64,000 bases of DNA from Novisyntrophococcus fermenticellae (GCF_018866245.1 NZ_CP076458.1:1612001-1676000), one strand, 5' to 3'. Shown: positions 8,534 through 16,358, counted from the stretch's first letter. The notes: generated from the letters alone by a model not told the origin. Program-made: numbers and translations.

Positions 8534-8595
8534 ATGTAAAAATTCCTCCCGGATTGTTTCTGCTTTAAATAAGCTTCAATAGAATTGTTTTACTT

Positions 8596-8647
8596 ATTAT
8601 AACAGAAATTATTACATAAAGCAAACATATTATCGGAATGTTTGTTC
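8596..8647 (-). promoter_or_regulatory. lexA promoter with LexA-box-like operator
   Basis: On the minus strand the -10 is TATAAT (8601-8596) and the -35 is TTGCTT (8624-8619), 17 bases apart. Next to it, GAACAAACATTC (8647-8636, minus strand) differs by one base from the Gram-positive GAACNNNNGTTC box. A perfect 7-base inverted repeat CAAACAT/ATGTTTG (8622-8628 and 8638-8644) overlaps the -35. Confidence 0.6.
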
Positions 8648-8663
8648 GATGGATGGCAGATAA

Positions 8664-10133
8664 TCAAGAGGCCGTAATCGTTCTCTTTTCTCTTTCTGAA
8701 GCCACTTCCTCAGGTGTTTTTTCTCTCAGACGGACAGCACCTCTGTAGTCGTGATTCGTGGGGATCAGGTTCCCTTTTGAAAGGGTGTCTTTAGCCCTGG
8801 CAATGGCTTCTGTATACTGGGGAAGCCATTCTTCCTGTGCCACAAGCATTTCGTCAATCATCTGCCAGATTTCAGGGGGATTGCATACTGCACCGGTCAG
8901 GGGATCCATGAGTGCTGCCTGCTTCAATAAATTCACATCACCGGATACGGCAGCTTCAACAGCAAGACGTTGAACCCAGATAGATTGTGAGCATACGGCC
9001 GCACATCCCAAAGGAAGATCACCAACTTTGGGAACGGAGATACCATTGCCGTCTACATAACAGGGGACTTCCACAACTGATTCATAGGGCAGGTTCGTGA
9101 TGCACCCTTCATTCATGACATTAAAATCACCCCGATACATACGGCTCGTCTCCAGCGATTCAATGATATAGGAGCAATGTTCATGACCGCGGTCTGAACC
9201 ATCGAATACCTTGGGCGGCTCTTTTAAAAGCTTCGGATAATCGGTCTCAAACCAGTTACGTTCTTCACGTGTGACACGGAGATATCCTCCGGTTTCCCCA
9301 TTAATCCAGCTGTCGAGATTAATCCACCTGCGGATTTCATCAGGACGTTTTCTATACCAGGATACATATTCGGACAAATGTCCATTGGACTCTGTCGAAT
9401 AGTAGCCAAATCTCTTCAAGATATCAATTCTTACTTTTTCCTCTTCCTTATACTTTTCATGTGCCTCAAAGGCGGACAGAAGCTTGTCCAGCATCTCAAC
9501 TCCATGGTGCTTTATGGAGATATACCAGGTCTGATGATTGATTCCGGCGCAGGTAAAATCGAGTTCTTCATGAGGAATGCCAAGTACCTCTGCAATCTGA
9601 TGCTCTCCATGGATTTCTCCGTGACAAAGACCGATCGTTCTGACACCTCCATACTTATTGCAGGCCCAGGTAGCCATGGCATTCGGATTGGAATAATTGA
9701 GCATGATCGCGCCGGGCTCTGCCACCTCTTTGATATCTTTACAAAAATCCAGCATGGCAGCAATTACCCGCTGTCCATACATAATTCCTCCGGTGCATAA
9801 GGTATCTCCGACGCATTGATCTATCCCATAGCGCAGTGGAATATCAATATCGGTTTCAAATCCTTCCAGTCCCCCGATACGGACACAGTTAATGATATAC
9901 TTTGCCCCCTTAAATGCTTCCCTGCGATTGGTGGTGGACTGAATCCGGGTGGAGATTCCATTTGCCTCCAAATCTCTTTGACACAGTTCTGTAACCTTTT
10001 GGAGATTGTCAGCATTAATATCGGTAAATGCAATATCAATATCCCGGAATTCGGGTACGGACATAATGTCCGTAAAGAGAGTCCTTGCAAATACCAGACT
10101 GCCTGCACCGATAAAAGCAATTTTAAAATTCAT
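8664..10133 (-). CDS. Glycoside hydrolase family 4 alpha-glycosidase
   Basis: A 489-residue NAD- and metal-dependent GH4 enzyme. The Rossmann motif is at the N-terminus (IAFIGAGSLVFA), the NAD/sugar region follows (NYSNPNAMATWA) and the family metal/substrate motif is CHGEIHGEHQ. The CHG type occurs in alpha-glucosidase and alpha-glucuronidase/galacturonidase branches rather than melibiases, so a uronic-acid or glucose alpha-glycoside is likely, but the substrate is not resolved. The start at 10133 has AAAGGA eight to nine bases upstream; a further in-frame ATG at 10157 lacks one. It is divergent from an AraC-type regulator, probably its controller. Confidence 0.88.
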   Translation of the reverse strand: MNFKIAFIGAGSLVFARTLFTDIMSVPEFRDIDIAFTDINADNLQKVTELCQRDLEANGISTRIQSTTNRREAFKGAKYIINCVRIGGLEGFETDIDIPLRYGIDQCVGDTLCTGGIMYGQRVIAAMLDFCKDIKEVAEPGAIMLNYSNPNAMATWACNKYGGVRTIGLCHGEIHGEHQIAEVLGIPHEELDFTCAGINHQTWYISIKHHGVEMLDKLLSAFEAHEKYKEEEKVRIDILKRFGYYSTESNGHLSEYVSWYRKRPDEIRRWINLDSWINGETGGYLRVTREERNWFETDYPKLLKEPPKVFDGSDRGHEHCSYIIESLETSRMYRGDFNVMNEGCITNLPYESVVEVPCYVDGNGISVPKVGDLPLGCAAVCSQSIWVQRLAVEAAVSGDVNLLKQAALMDPLTGAVCNPPEIWQMIDEMLVAQEEWLPQYTEAIARAKDTLSKGNLIPTNHDYRGAVRLREKTPEEVASEREKRTITAS

Positions 10134-10198
10134 ATGATCTGTCCTTTCTTTTTCCATTTTTTATAGATTGATTATAGAATAAGATGCTATAAAATGTG

Positions 10199-10251
10199 AC
10201 AGGTTTTCACACCTGTTCCATTAAAATGCAATAGATTATAGTATTTATTGC
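10199..10251. promoter_or_regulatory. Palindromic sites in the GH4-araC divergent region
   Basis: Two perfect inverted repeats lie in the 200-base divergent region: ACAGGT(10199-10204)/ACCTGT(10211-10216), overlapped by a TGTGA-N7-TCACA arrangement (10195-10211), and GCAATA(10228-10233)/TATTGC(10246-10251). A TATGAT at 10275-10280 is a plausible -10 for the regulator. The palindromes are candidate operators, inferred from symmetry and position only. Confidence 0.4.
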
Positions 10252-10333
10252 TGTAAAACCTGACTGGGGTGTGGTATGATAAATTGTATAAACGCTTGCT
10301 TAAGAATCAAAAAATCAGCCGGGGGATTTAAAC

Positions 10334-11248
10334 ATGAGCATTTACCGGAAAGAAAATATATATGCTGCGCCTGTTGCCTATTATGCATTGCATCTGAAAG
10401 AATTCCATATGGATATGCATTGGCATGACAGATGTGAAATTATGTATGTTGTGGATGGCTGCTGTACAGTGGAAACCAGACAGGGGGCGGTGAGCTTAAG
10501 TGACAGACAGTTTATTTTTTTAGATACCGGCGTACCTCATCGCCTTGAAGTATCCGCTTCCTGCACGCTCTTGAACTATGAATTTCGTTGTTCCACGATT
10601 CCAGGAGGGATTAATCTGAAAGAACTGAGTGCTAAAAGCTCTGCATTTCAAAGCTTTTTATGTGCCGGAAAACAAATTCTTGTATTGGATGACCAGTGTA
10701 AGATGGGTTACGCGCTAAAAGATCTGATCGGTGAACTGGAATGTGGGGAAGATGAAACGTATCTGCTGGAACTACTGTTTCAGCGGATGTTAATTGAATG
10801 TTCCGGATGTGCCCTGAAAATTGGGGGTATTATGGGTACGTTATACTTAAAACGAGCAAAGGAATTTATAAAAGAGCATCTGTGTGAATCACTGAATGCC
10901 GGGGTTGTTTCAGAGAATTCCGGGATTCATGTTTCCTATCTTCAGAATCTTTTTTCCAGGAATATCGGATGTGGAATTATGACTTACGTGAACAATCTGA
11001 GAATTGAACAGGCCTGCTTTCTTCTGAAGAACAGCAGTATGAAAGTGACGGATATTGCTTTTCAGGTGGGCTTTAACAGCAGACAGCATTTTTCCTATAC
11101 CTTTGAAAAGCGCTTTCATATTGGTCCAAAACAATACCGGAAACTGAATAGCCAGAATCTTTCACCGAATACGGGTGACAGCCAGCAATATCTGTTTGAA
11201 GATGGAAGTCAGGGAGCACGGTTATCTTTAAAAAATACAGAATTATAA
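10334..11248 (+). CDS. AraC family transcriptional regulator
   Basis: A 304-residue regulator. The N-terminal cupin sensing domain spans about 1-130 (HMDMHWHDRCEIMYV resembles the sugar-binding beta-barrel entry). The C-terminal double helix-turn-helix at about 175-275 carries the AraC signature VTDIAFQVGFNSRQHFSYTFEKRF and ends GPKQYRK. GGGGGA precedes the ATG. The divergent GH4 gene is the likely target, with the glycoside or its product as effector. Confidence 0.92.
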   Translation: MSIYRKENIYAAPVAYYALHLKEFHMDMHWHDRCEIMYVVDGCCTVETRQGAVSLSDRQFIFLDTGVPHRLEVSASCTLLNYEFRCSTIPGGINLKELSAKSSAFQSFLCAGKQILVLDDQCKMGYALKDLIGELECGEDETYLLELLFQRMLIECSGCALKIGGIMGTLYLKRAKEFIKEHLCESLNAGVVSENSGIHVSYLQNLFSRNIGCGIMTYVNNLRIEQACFLLKNSSMKVTDIAFQVGFNSRQHFSYTFEKRFHIGPKQYRKLNSQNLSPNTGDSQQYLFEDGSQGARLSLKNTEL

Positions 11249-11304
11249 GAACTGGGAGTGAATCTGCTGGTTTTTTATGTTATTGCTCTAATAAAACTAA
11301 ACTA

Positions 11305-11359
11305 CCACCCGCTAAAGCGGGTGGGTTCGCACATAAATGTGCTTCCGACTGAAAGTCGG
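11305..11359 (+). mobile_element. Array of three short hairpins, resembling an IS200/IS605-type end (remnant)
   Basis: Three perfect hairpins follow one another: CCACCCGC/GCGGGTGG (11305-11312, 11317-11324), GCACAT/ATGTGC (11329-11342) and CCGACT/AGTCGG (11345-11359). Closely spaced subterminal hairpins of this look are typical of IS200/IS605-family (TnpB/IS1341-type) ends. No transposase reading frame remains in the 400-base gap, so this is at best a solo end or scar. The assignment is by appearance only. Confidence 0.4.
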
Positions 11360-11381
11360 GGTAAAGGATTAATCCCTCTGA

Positions 11382-11537
11382 AAAGACCTGAAAGAATCTT
11401 CACTTGAAACTGCCAGAAAACTGGAAGAGTGCTATTACAGATATAAGATGCTTTGGCGTACCGTAAGTAAGGAGTCAGAGCTTTACAGGATTGGTGAAGT
11501 GATATTCTGGTGTGCGGATTATTTAAGAGAAATGTGA
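11382..11537 (+). pseudogene. 51-codon C-terminal remnant of an enzyme gene
   Basis: A frame closed upstream by a stop at 11379 and ending at a TGA at 11535-11537 encodes about 51 residues without a usable start. Its composition (KLEECYYRYKMLW, SKESELYRIGEVIFW) looks like genuine protein, and the pattern resembles the C-terminal tail of a large glycosidase, perhaps a GH20 hexosaminidase. That family guess is weak. It begins about 20 bases after the hairpin array, so the rest of the gene may have been lost by insertion or deletion there. The 11249-11645 gap holds only this fragment and the hairpins. Confidence 0.45.
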
Positions 11538-11645
11538 CTACCTGATAATAGAGTAGAACCTGTTGGATTTTTTTGCTGCGTGGAAATATAACTCGTGCTT
11601 TTCAACAACTTTGGATTATAGGCAATTTTTTACACTTGTTTCATA

Positions 11646-11999
11646 TCAAATTGCTTCAAAATAGGCAATATCAATTTCTTCTACTGTAAGACTCATATTG
11701 GGATATCCCAATCTCTCCCTAACCTCTTCAATAACCGCTCTATATGCATTCAAATAATCTGCGTCAGTTGCTACTTCATTGGGAACTTTTTTGCTTTCAA
11801 CCATAAAAATAGTACTTCCATTAAGACTTCCCATTTCTGGACTTACAAAATATCTTTCATGAACCTCTCCTGTAATGCTAATACCAGTTTCTTCGTAAAC
11901 TTTGTTTGCAGCCACATTCCAAATATCCCCAATCGTAGCATTTGTATAATATTGGGGATCAAGTCCAAAAAGTGAAATTGAATAACTTTTTGTTTCCAT
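11646..11999 (-). CDS. Hypothetical protein, 117 residues
   Basis: I do not recognise this protein. It is 117 residues, acidic and soluble, with no signal peptide, membrane segment or cysteine motif. The start is METKSYSISLFGLD, preceded by GGTGA at a normal distance. A plausible minus-strand promoter, TTGAAC (12047-12042), 16 bases, TATAAA (12025-12020), lies just upstream, which supports a real transcribed gene. It sits alone in the degraded patch between the gene remnant and the esterase and is probably accessory. Confidence 0.6.
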   Translation of the reverse strand: METKSYSISLFGLDPQYYTNATIGDIWNVAANKVYEETGISITGEVHERYFVSPEMGSLNGSTIFMVESKKVPNEVATDADYLNAYRAVIEEVRERLGYPNMSLTVEEIDIAYFEAI

Positions 12000-12159
12000 A
12001 ATTCACCATCCATACATTTTTTATAATAGTATATGTCTCTTGTTCAAAAAGGTTAAATTTCCTCACACTTCGGACAGAACGGAAGAGGCAGCCCAGAAGA
12101 GAACGGTCTTCCAGAAAGAAATGTCTGTGAGACCCATATTTGTTTGTTTTTAAGTTTTA

Positions 12160-12189
12160 TTGCAGCCGTAGGTTGCGGTATGTTATACT
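12160..12189 (+). promoter_or_regulatory. Promoter for the esterase gene
   Basis: TTGCAG at 12160-12165, an 18-base spacer and TATACT at 12184-12189, about 50 bases upstream of the start codon. Confidence 0.5.
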
Positions 12190-12241
12190 GTCAATATGCA
12201 ATACAATTTAGATATTTATAAACTCAATGAGGAGGCATGTG

Positions 12242-13066
12242 ATGCAATACAAAGAAATAGCAATACATAAAGACGGTTCCCAAGACTATGCCAGACTTTG
12301 CATGTACATTCTGGATGTTTCAGAGGAGTTTCAGAAAAGTCTTATGCGGCCTATGATTTTAATCTGTCCGGGTGGAGGATATGAGATGACCAGTGACCGT
12401 GAGGCGGAACCTGTGGCAATGAAATTTCTCGCTATGGGATTTCATGTCGGTGTGCTTAGATATTCAACCGCTCCTTCCAGATATCCGACAGCACTTTTTG
12501 AAGTAGCTGAAGCCGTGAAAACTGCAAAGAAGCATGCAATGTCATGGAATATTGATTCTGCAAAAATATATGTAATGGGTTTTTCAGCGGGAGGACATCT
12601 GGCGGCAACCTATGGAGCATCCTGGAACAAGTGCTTTCTCACAGAAGGCCTGGAGACGAATCCGGATACATTGAAGATTGCCGGATTAATCTTGTGCTAT
12701 CCGGTAATTACTGCAGAGGCACAATATATGCATGAAGGCAGCTTTCGAAGCCTTTTGGGGGAAGATTACCCTAAGCGCCGTGATGAATTATCGATTGAGC
12801 GAATCGTGGATAAAGACTTTCCAAAGACCTTTTTATGGCATACGTTTACCGATGATGTAGTTCCGGTGGAAAATTCATTAATGCTTGCGGCAGCACTTCG
12901 AAAAGCAGGTGTCAATCTGGAACTTCATATATATCCCACAGGAGGCCATGGGCTGTCACTTGCAGATGAAATTACATCCTCATCGGATGGAAGAATGGTC
13001 TGTAAACCGGTTCAGTCCTGGATTTCACTGGCAGAGACATGGCTGAAAGATAATTTAATCCAGTAA
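12242..13066 (+). CDS. Alpha/beta-hydrolase, acetyl-esterase / BD-FAE type
   Basis: A 274-residue alpha/beta-hydrolase. The oxyanion-hole region is CPGGGYEM near residue 45, the nucleophile motif is GFSAGGHLA (Ser about 120), the acid is in TFTDDVVPVE and the His in TGGHGLSL. This layout fits carbohydrate acetyl or feruloyl esterases of the BD-FAE group, which remove acyl groups from xylan-type substrates. AGGAGG at 12230-12235 places the start at the ATG 12242; the in-frame ATG at 12227 overlaps that site. No signal peptide, so an intracellular role on imported oligosaccharides is likely. Confidence 0.85.
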   Translation: MQYKEIAIHKDGSQDYARLCMYILDVSEEFQKSLMRPMILICPGGGYEMTSDREAEPVAMKFLAMGFHVGVLRYSTAPSRYPTALFEVAEAVKTAKKHAMSWNIDSAKIYVMGFSAGGHLAATYGASWNKCFLTEGLETNPDTLKIAGLILCYPVITAEAQYMHEGSFRSLLGEDYPKRRDELSIERIVDKDFPKTFLWHTFTDDVVPVENSLMLAAALRKAGVNLELHIYPTGGHGLSLADEITSSSDGRMVCKPVQSWISLAETWLKDNLIQ

Positions 13067-13146
13067 AAGCTGCTTAAATAAGAATTGTGTGATAAGGGAA
13101 TACTGGAAGTACAAGGCAGATATGTCATAAGAAATATTTTTTCTAA

Positions 13147-13175
13147 TTGACAAGTTTTTTGTATAATAGTAAAAT
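13147..13175 (+). promoter_or_regulatory. Promoter of the amino-acid ABC operon
   Basis: TTGACA at 13147-13152, a 17-base spacer and TAAAAT at 13170-13175. A TATAAT at 13162-13167 lies too close to this -35 (9 bases) to pair with it. A leader of about 150 bases follows before the first gene. Confidence 0.6.
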
Positions 13176-13200
13176 AATAGTATTATTTTTACTCATGGCT

Positions 13201-13248
13201 GGAAAAGCGCTTTCCGTGCTGCTGAAGCATTGGGTGGCGCTTTTTTAC
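13201..13248 (+). terminator. Attenuator-like terminator hairpin in the ABC leader
   Basis: AAAAGCGC (13203-13210) pairs with GCGCTTTT (13237-13244), with inner pairs GCT/AGC, followed by a T run (13241-13246). The same AGCGC is the loop of an alternative hairpin GGAAA/TTTCC (13201-13205, 13211-13215), so the two folds exclude each other. It lies downstream of the operon promoter and about 90 bases before the first start codon. Confidence 0.55.
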
Positions 13249-13254
13249 TATAAA

Positions 13255-13299
13255 TGCCAAAGTATGCAAGGAAAGCTGCCAGTGGCAGGTTTTCTGTAT
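13255..13299 (+). repeat. 45-nt structured repeat, copy 1 (upstream of the ATPase gene)
   Basis: This block matches copy 2 (14086-14130) at 44 of 45 positions. It contains the hairpin CTGCC-AGT-GGCAG (13276-13288), extended by GAAA/TTTTC. Here an outer stem ATGCCA(13254-13259)/TGGCAT(13298-13303) encloses an unpaired AAGTATGCAAG. It ends about 20 bases before the ribosome binding site of the ATPase gene. Confidence 0.75.
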
Positions 13300-13334
13300 G
13301 GCATATATAAGAAGGAGAGAAGGAGGTACTGAAT

Positions 13335-14060
13335 TTGATTAGATTAGAAAATGTACACAAAAGCTTCGGCAGCACCGAGGTATTGAAGGGAATCAACCTT
13401 CATGTAAAAGAGGGAGAAAAAGTAGTTATTATAGGTCCTTCCGGATCGGGAAAAAGTACGCTGGTTCGCTTAATGAATTGTCTGGAGGAGCCAACATCGG
13501 GAAGAGTCTTTATCCATACACATGAACTAACCAAAAAGAACCGTGCCTTTATCAATAAGATGCACAGTGCCATGGTCTTCCAGCAGTTTAATTTATACCC
13601 ACATCTGACCGTTCTTGATAATTTGATTCTGGGACCCACAAAGCTAAAGAATGTTAATAAGAAAGAAGCAATTGAAACTGCCATGTTATATCTGAAAAAG
13701 GTGGGACTGGAAGATAAGGCGGGCGCATATCCGCAGAATCTTTCCGGCGGACAGCAGCAGCGTATAGCGATTGCCCGTGCACTGACCATGAAAAACAGAG
13801 TGATTCTGTTTGATGAGCCAACTTCCGCATTGGATCCCGAGATGGTACAAGAGGTTCTGGATGTTATTGTTAATTTGTCTCATGAAAAGAATTTCACTAT
13901 GGTGATCGTTACGCATGAAATGGGTTTTGCCAGACAGGTCGCTGACCGTGTTATCTTCGTGGATGGAGGCGTCATCCTTGAAGAGGGTACTCCTGACCAT
14001 TTCTTTGAAAATCCTGAGAATGAAAGAACGAAAGCATTTTTAAGTAAAATTATCCGTTAA
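13335..14060 (+). CDS. glnQ: Polar amino acid ABC transporter ATP-binding protein
   Basis: A 241-residue ABC ATPase of the GlnQ/HisP group. The Walker A is GPSGSGKST (residues about 34-42), the Q-loop is [10 protein letters not shown], the signature is NLSGGQQQR, the Walker B is [13 protein letters not shown] and the switch His is in VTHEM. The start is a TTG at 13335 with AGGAGGT seven bases upstream (13321-13327). It is the first gene of a four-gene importer operon in the unusual order ATPase, binding protein, permease, permease. The exact amino acid is not determined. Confidence 0.93.
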   Translation: MIRLENVHKSFGSTEVLKGINLHVKEGEKVVIIGPSGSGKSTLVRLMNCLEEPTSGRVFIHTHELTKKNRAFINKMHSAMVFQQFNLYPHLTVLDNLILGPTKLKNVNKKEAIETAMLYLKKVGLEDKAGAYPQNLSGGQQQRIAIARALTMKNRVILFDEPTSALDPEMVQEVLDVIVNLSHEKNFTMVIVTHEMGFARQVADRVIFVDGGVILEEGTPDHFFENPENERTKAFLSKIIR

Positions 14061-14085
14061 AGTGTATTTTTGGATACACTCTGGG

Positions 14086-14130
14086 TGCCAAAGTATGCAA
14101 GGAAAGCTGCCAGTGGCAGGTTTCCTGTAT
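14086..14130 (+). repeat. 45-nt structured repeat, copy 2 (upstream of the binding-protein gene)
   Basis: This is the second copy of the element at 13255-13299, with one substitution that turns the TTTTC arm into TTTCC and so makes the GGAAA/TTTCC stem perfect. It fills the gap between the ATPase gene and the binding-protein gene and ends 30 bases before the start codon. The outer ATGCCA/TGGCAT stem of copy 1 is not conserved. Confidence 0.75.
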
Positions 14131-14159
14131 TCATAACAGGATTTAAAAGGAGAGAGGCT

Positions 14160-14945
14160 ATGAAGAAAACAAAAAAAATATCCTCCATACTGTTGTCTGC
14201 ACTGCTGATTATAATTGTAATGACAGGATGTGGAAATGCAGATGGGGACGCTATATTAGACAAGAAGGCAATAAAAATCGGCTGCAAGAACGATGTTCCG
14301 AATTTCGGTTTAATGAATATTGATACACGTGAATATGAAGGCTTTGAAATTGATGTGGCAAAAGAAATTGCCAAAAGAGTTTTTGGTGAAGATGTAAAGG
14401 TTGAACTTGAGGCTGTAACGGCCAAAACAAGAGGACCGCTTCTGGAAACAGGAGAGCTGGATATGGTAGCCGCTACATTTACGATAACAGATGAAAGAAA
14501 AGAAACCTACAATTTTACTCAGCCTTATTATACAGATCATGTGAAGCTGATGGTAAAAAAATCATCAGGTATTGAAGATTTCAAAGGGCTGGATGGTAAG
14601 GTGATTGGAGTTTCGCAATCTGCAACCACGAAGCAGTCACTTCAGCAGGCTGCAGATGAAGCAGGTATTACTTTGAAGTTCAGTGAATTTTCAAGCTACC
14701 CGGAAATCAGGGCGGCGTTGGATTCCGGCCGTGTGGACTGTTTTTCTGTGGATGGTTCTATCCTGAGTGGTTACTTAAATGATACACTGATGCTACTTCC
14801 CGACGAATTCTCACCCCAGGAATATGGTATTGCAATTGCTAAGAGAAATACAAAATTAGCTGAAAAAGCAGATGAAGCTATTTCTGAGATGAAGGCAGAC
14901 GGAGCGTTGGATAAGCTTATGGAGAAATGGGGGTTGGATTCATGA
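14160..14945 (+). CDS. Amino acid ABC transporter substrate-binding lipoprotein
   Basis: A 261-residue periplasmic-binding-protein-family lipoprotein. An N-terminal signal (KKTKK then a hydrophobic run) ends in the lipobox VMTGC (Cys about 23), so it is anchored outside the membrane. The mature part has SBP_bac_3 features: EYEGFEIDVAKEIAKR, the DMVAATFTITDERK region and a second lobe with YPEIRAALDSGRVDC. The start at 14160 follows AGGAGAG; the frame is open back to 14070 through the repeat element, which is not coding. The stop overlaps the next start (ATGA). Confidence 0.93.
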   Translation: MKKTKKISSILLSALLIIIVMTGCGNADGDAILDKKAIKIGCKNDVPNFGLMNIDTREYEGFEIDVAKEIAKRVFGEDVKVELEAVTAKTRGPLLETGELDMVAATFTITDERKETYNFTQPYYTDHVKLMVKKSSGIEDFKGLDGKVIGVSQSATTKQSLQQAADEAGITLKFSEFSSYPEIRAALDSGRVDCFSVDGSILSGYLNDTLMLLPDEFSPQEYGIAIAKRNTKLAEKADEAISEMKADGALDKLMEKWGLDS

Positions 14946-15667
14946 ATGCATTTTCAGCAGAAAAGTGGGAGAAATTATTTCATAATTTCGGTCCCTTTAT
15001 TCAGGGGTTTGGCACGACCTTATATATTGTCATAATAGGACTGATTCTATCATTGGCTCTGGGTGTTATATTTGGCGTTCTTTCCACAAGCCATAACAGG
15101 ATTTTAAGGGGCATAGCCCGCGTCTATGTGGAATTTTTTCAGAATACACCATTACTGGTACAGGTGTTTTTTATGTATAATGCATTTCCCTATATGGGAA
15201 TTACGATTCCGGTTAAAACAATCGGTATCATAGGCGTTGGTATTTACCATGGTGCATATATGTCTGAGGTAGTAAGGACAGGAATCATGGCAGTACCAAA
15301 AGGGCAGTCAGAAGCGGCACTTTCTCAGGGCTTTGACTACGTTCAAATCATGGGACACATTATACTGCCTCAGGCGTTAAAAGTAATGCTGCCTCCTTTG
15401 ACGAATATAGCCGCTAATCTGATTAAAAACACCTCAATTCTGGCAATCATTGCAGGGGGCGATCTGATGTATCAGGCCGATTCCTTTGCCTCCAGTACAC
15501 TGGCATATGGACCTGCTTATCTGGTAGTAGGCGTTTTATACTTTATCATCTGTTTTCCGCTTGCCAGATTATCGGGATATCTGGAGAAAAGGTTTGGAGC
15601 AACCCCGCATCCGAAGGACTATACGGCTTTGCTCTCAGCCTATGATATAGGAAAGGGGGAAGCATAA
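14942..15667 (+). CDS. Amino acid ABC transporter permease
   Basis: A 241-residue HisM/GlnP-type membrane subunit. The N-terminal TLYIVIIGLILSLALG segment is followed by further membrane helices, and the EAA loop is visible as EAALSQGFDYVQIMGHIILPQA, cut here into EAALSQGFDY and GHIILPQA. The start at 14942 overlaps the binding-protein stop. It forms the pore with the next gene. Confidence 0.92.
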   Translation: MNAFSAEKWEKLFHNFGPFIQGFGTTLYIVIIGLILSLALGVIFGVLSTSHNRILRGIARVYVEFFQNTPLLVQVFFMYNAFPYMGITIPVKTIGIIGVGIYHGAYMSEVVRTGIMAVPKGQSEAALSQGFDYVQIMGHIILPQALKVMLPPLTNIAANLIKNTSILAIIAGGDLMYQADSFASSTLAYGPAYLVVGVLYFIICFPLARLSGYLEKRFGATPHPKDYTALLSAYDIGKGEA

Positions 15668-15668
15668 G

Positions 15669-16358
15669 ATGAATGAATTTATAAATGCATTCCATTCAGT
15701 ATTTACACAAGGTAATATATTATATATGCTGAGAGGATTGGGAGTAACACTTTATGTGGCGCTGATATCCATTATACTAAGTACGATATTCGGAACGATA
15801 CTTGCCCTGTTTCGTACTTACGGAAATAAAGCATTAAAGGCAGTGAGTGTGACCTATATAGAGATTTTCAGGAATACGCCTAATCTTTTATGGGTATTAG
15901 CCATTCGATTTATGGTGCGGATGCCGGAACCATTTGATGCCCCAATGTATTCCGGAATACTGGCATTTACGCTGTTTACCAGTGCGGTTATGGCTGAGAT
16001 CGTCCGGGGTGGATTAAACTCCATTCCTCAAGGACAGTTTGAGGCAGCGTATTCCCAGGGATTTGGATTTTTTCAGACGATGATACACATTATATTACCG
16101 CAGTGCTTTAAAGCCATTGTGCCGGCCTTGCTGTCACAGGTTATAACAGTAATAAAGGATACTTCATTCCTTGCACAGGTAGCGATAGAAGAGTTCTTCA
16201 ATAACAGCAAGTGGATTATGTCTGCACAGATAGACAGTACCGTAAATCAAACCGTACGAGTGTTTATCATCTTTGGATTTGTTGCACTGGTGTATTTTGT
16301 AATAAACTTTACACTTTCCTGCATTGTAAGAAGCAACAGGAAAAAACAGACAGCTTAG
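15669..16358 (+). CDS. Amino acid ABC transporter permease
   Basis: A 229-residue second membrane subunit of the HisM/GlnP type, starting one base after the previous gene, with AGGGGGA before the ATG. Several hydrophobic segments and the EAA loop (FEAAYSQGFGFFQTMIHIIL) are visible. It completes a heteromeric transmembrane pore and ends the operon, which is followed by a long hairpin. Confidence 0.92.
   Translation: MNEFINAFHSVFTQGNILYMLRGLGVTLYVALISIILSTIFGTILALFRTYGNKALKAVSVTYIEIFRNTPNLLWVLAIRFMVRMPEPFDAPMYSGILAFTLFTSAVMAEIVRGGLNSIPQGQFEAAYSQGFGFFQTMIHIILPQCFKAIVPALLSQVITVIKDTSFLAQVAIEEFFNNSKWIMSAQIDSTVNQTVRVFIIFGFVALVYFVINFTLSCIVRSNRKKQTA

Noticed and set aside
11249..12241. CRISPR array or tRNA in the gene-poor gap
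   Set aside because: There are no regularly spaced repeats, and no cloverleaf with the conserved T-loop sequence. The hairpins differ in sequence from each other.
13162..13167. TATAAT as the -10 of the ABC promoter
   Set aside because: Only nine bases separate it from TTGACA. TAAAAT at 13170-13175 has the correct 17-base spacing.
13195..13332. A 45-codon frame in the ABC leader beginning ATG at 13195, possible leader peptide
   Set aside because: It runs through the terminator hairpin and the repeated element and ends in the ribosome binding site of the next gene. It has no ribosome binding site of its own and no run of regulatory codons.
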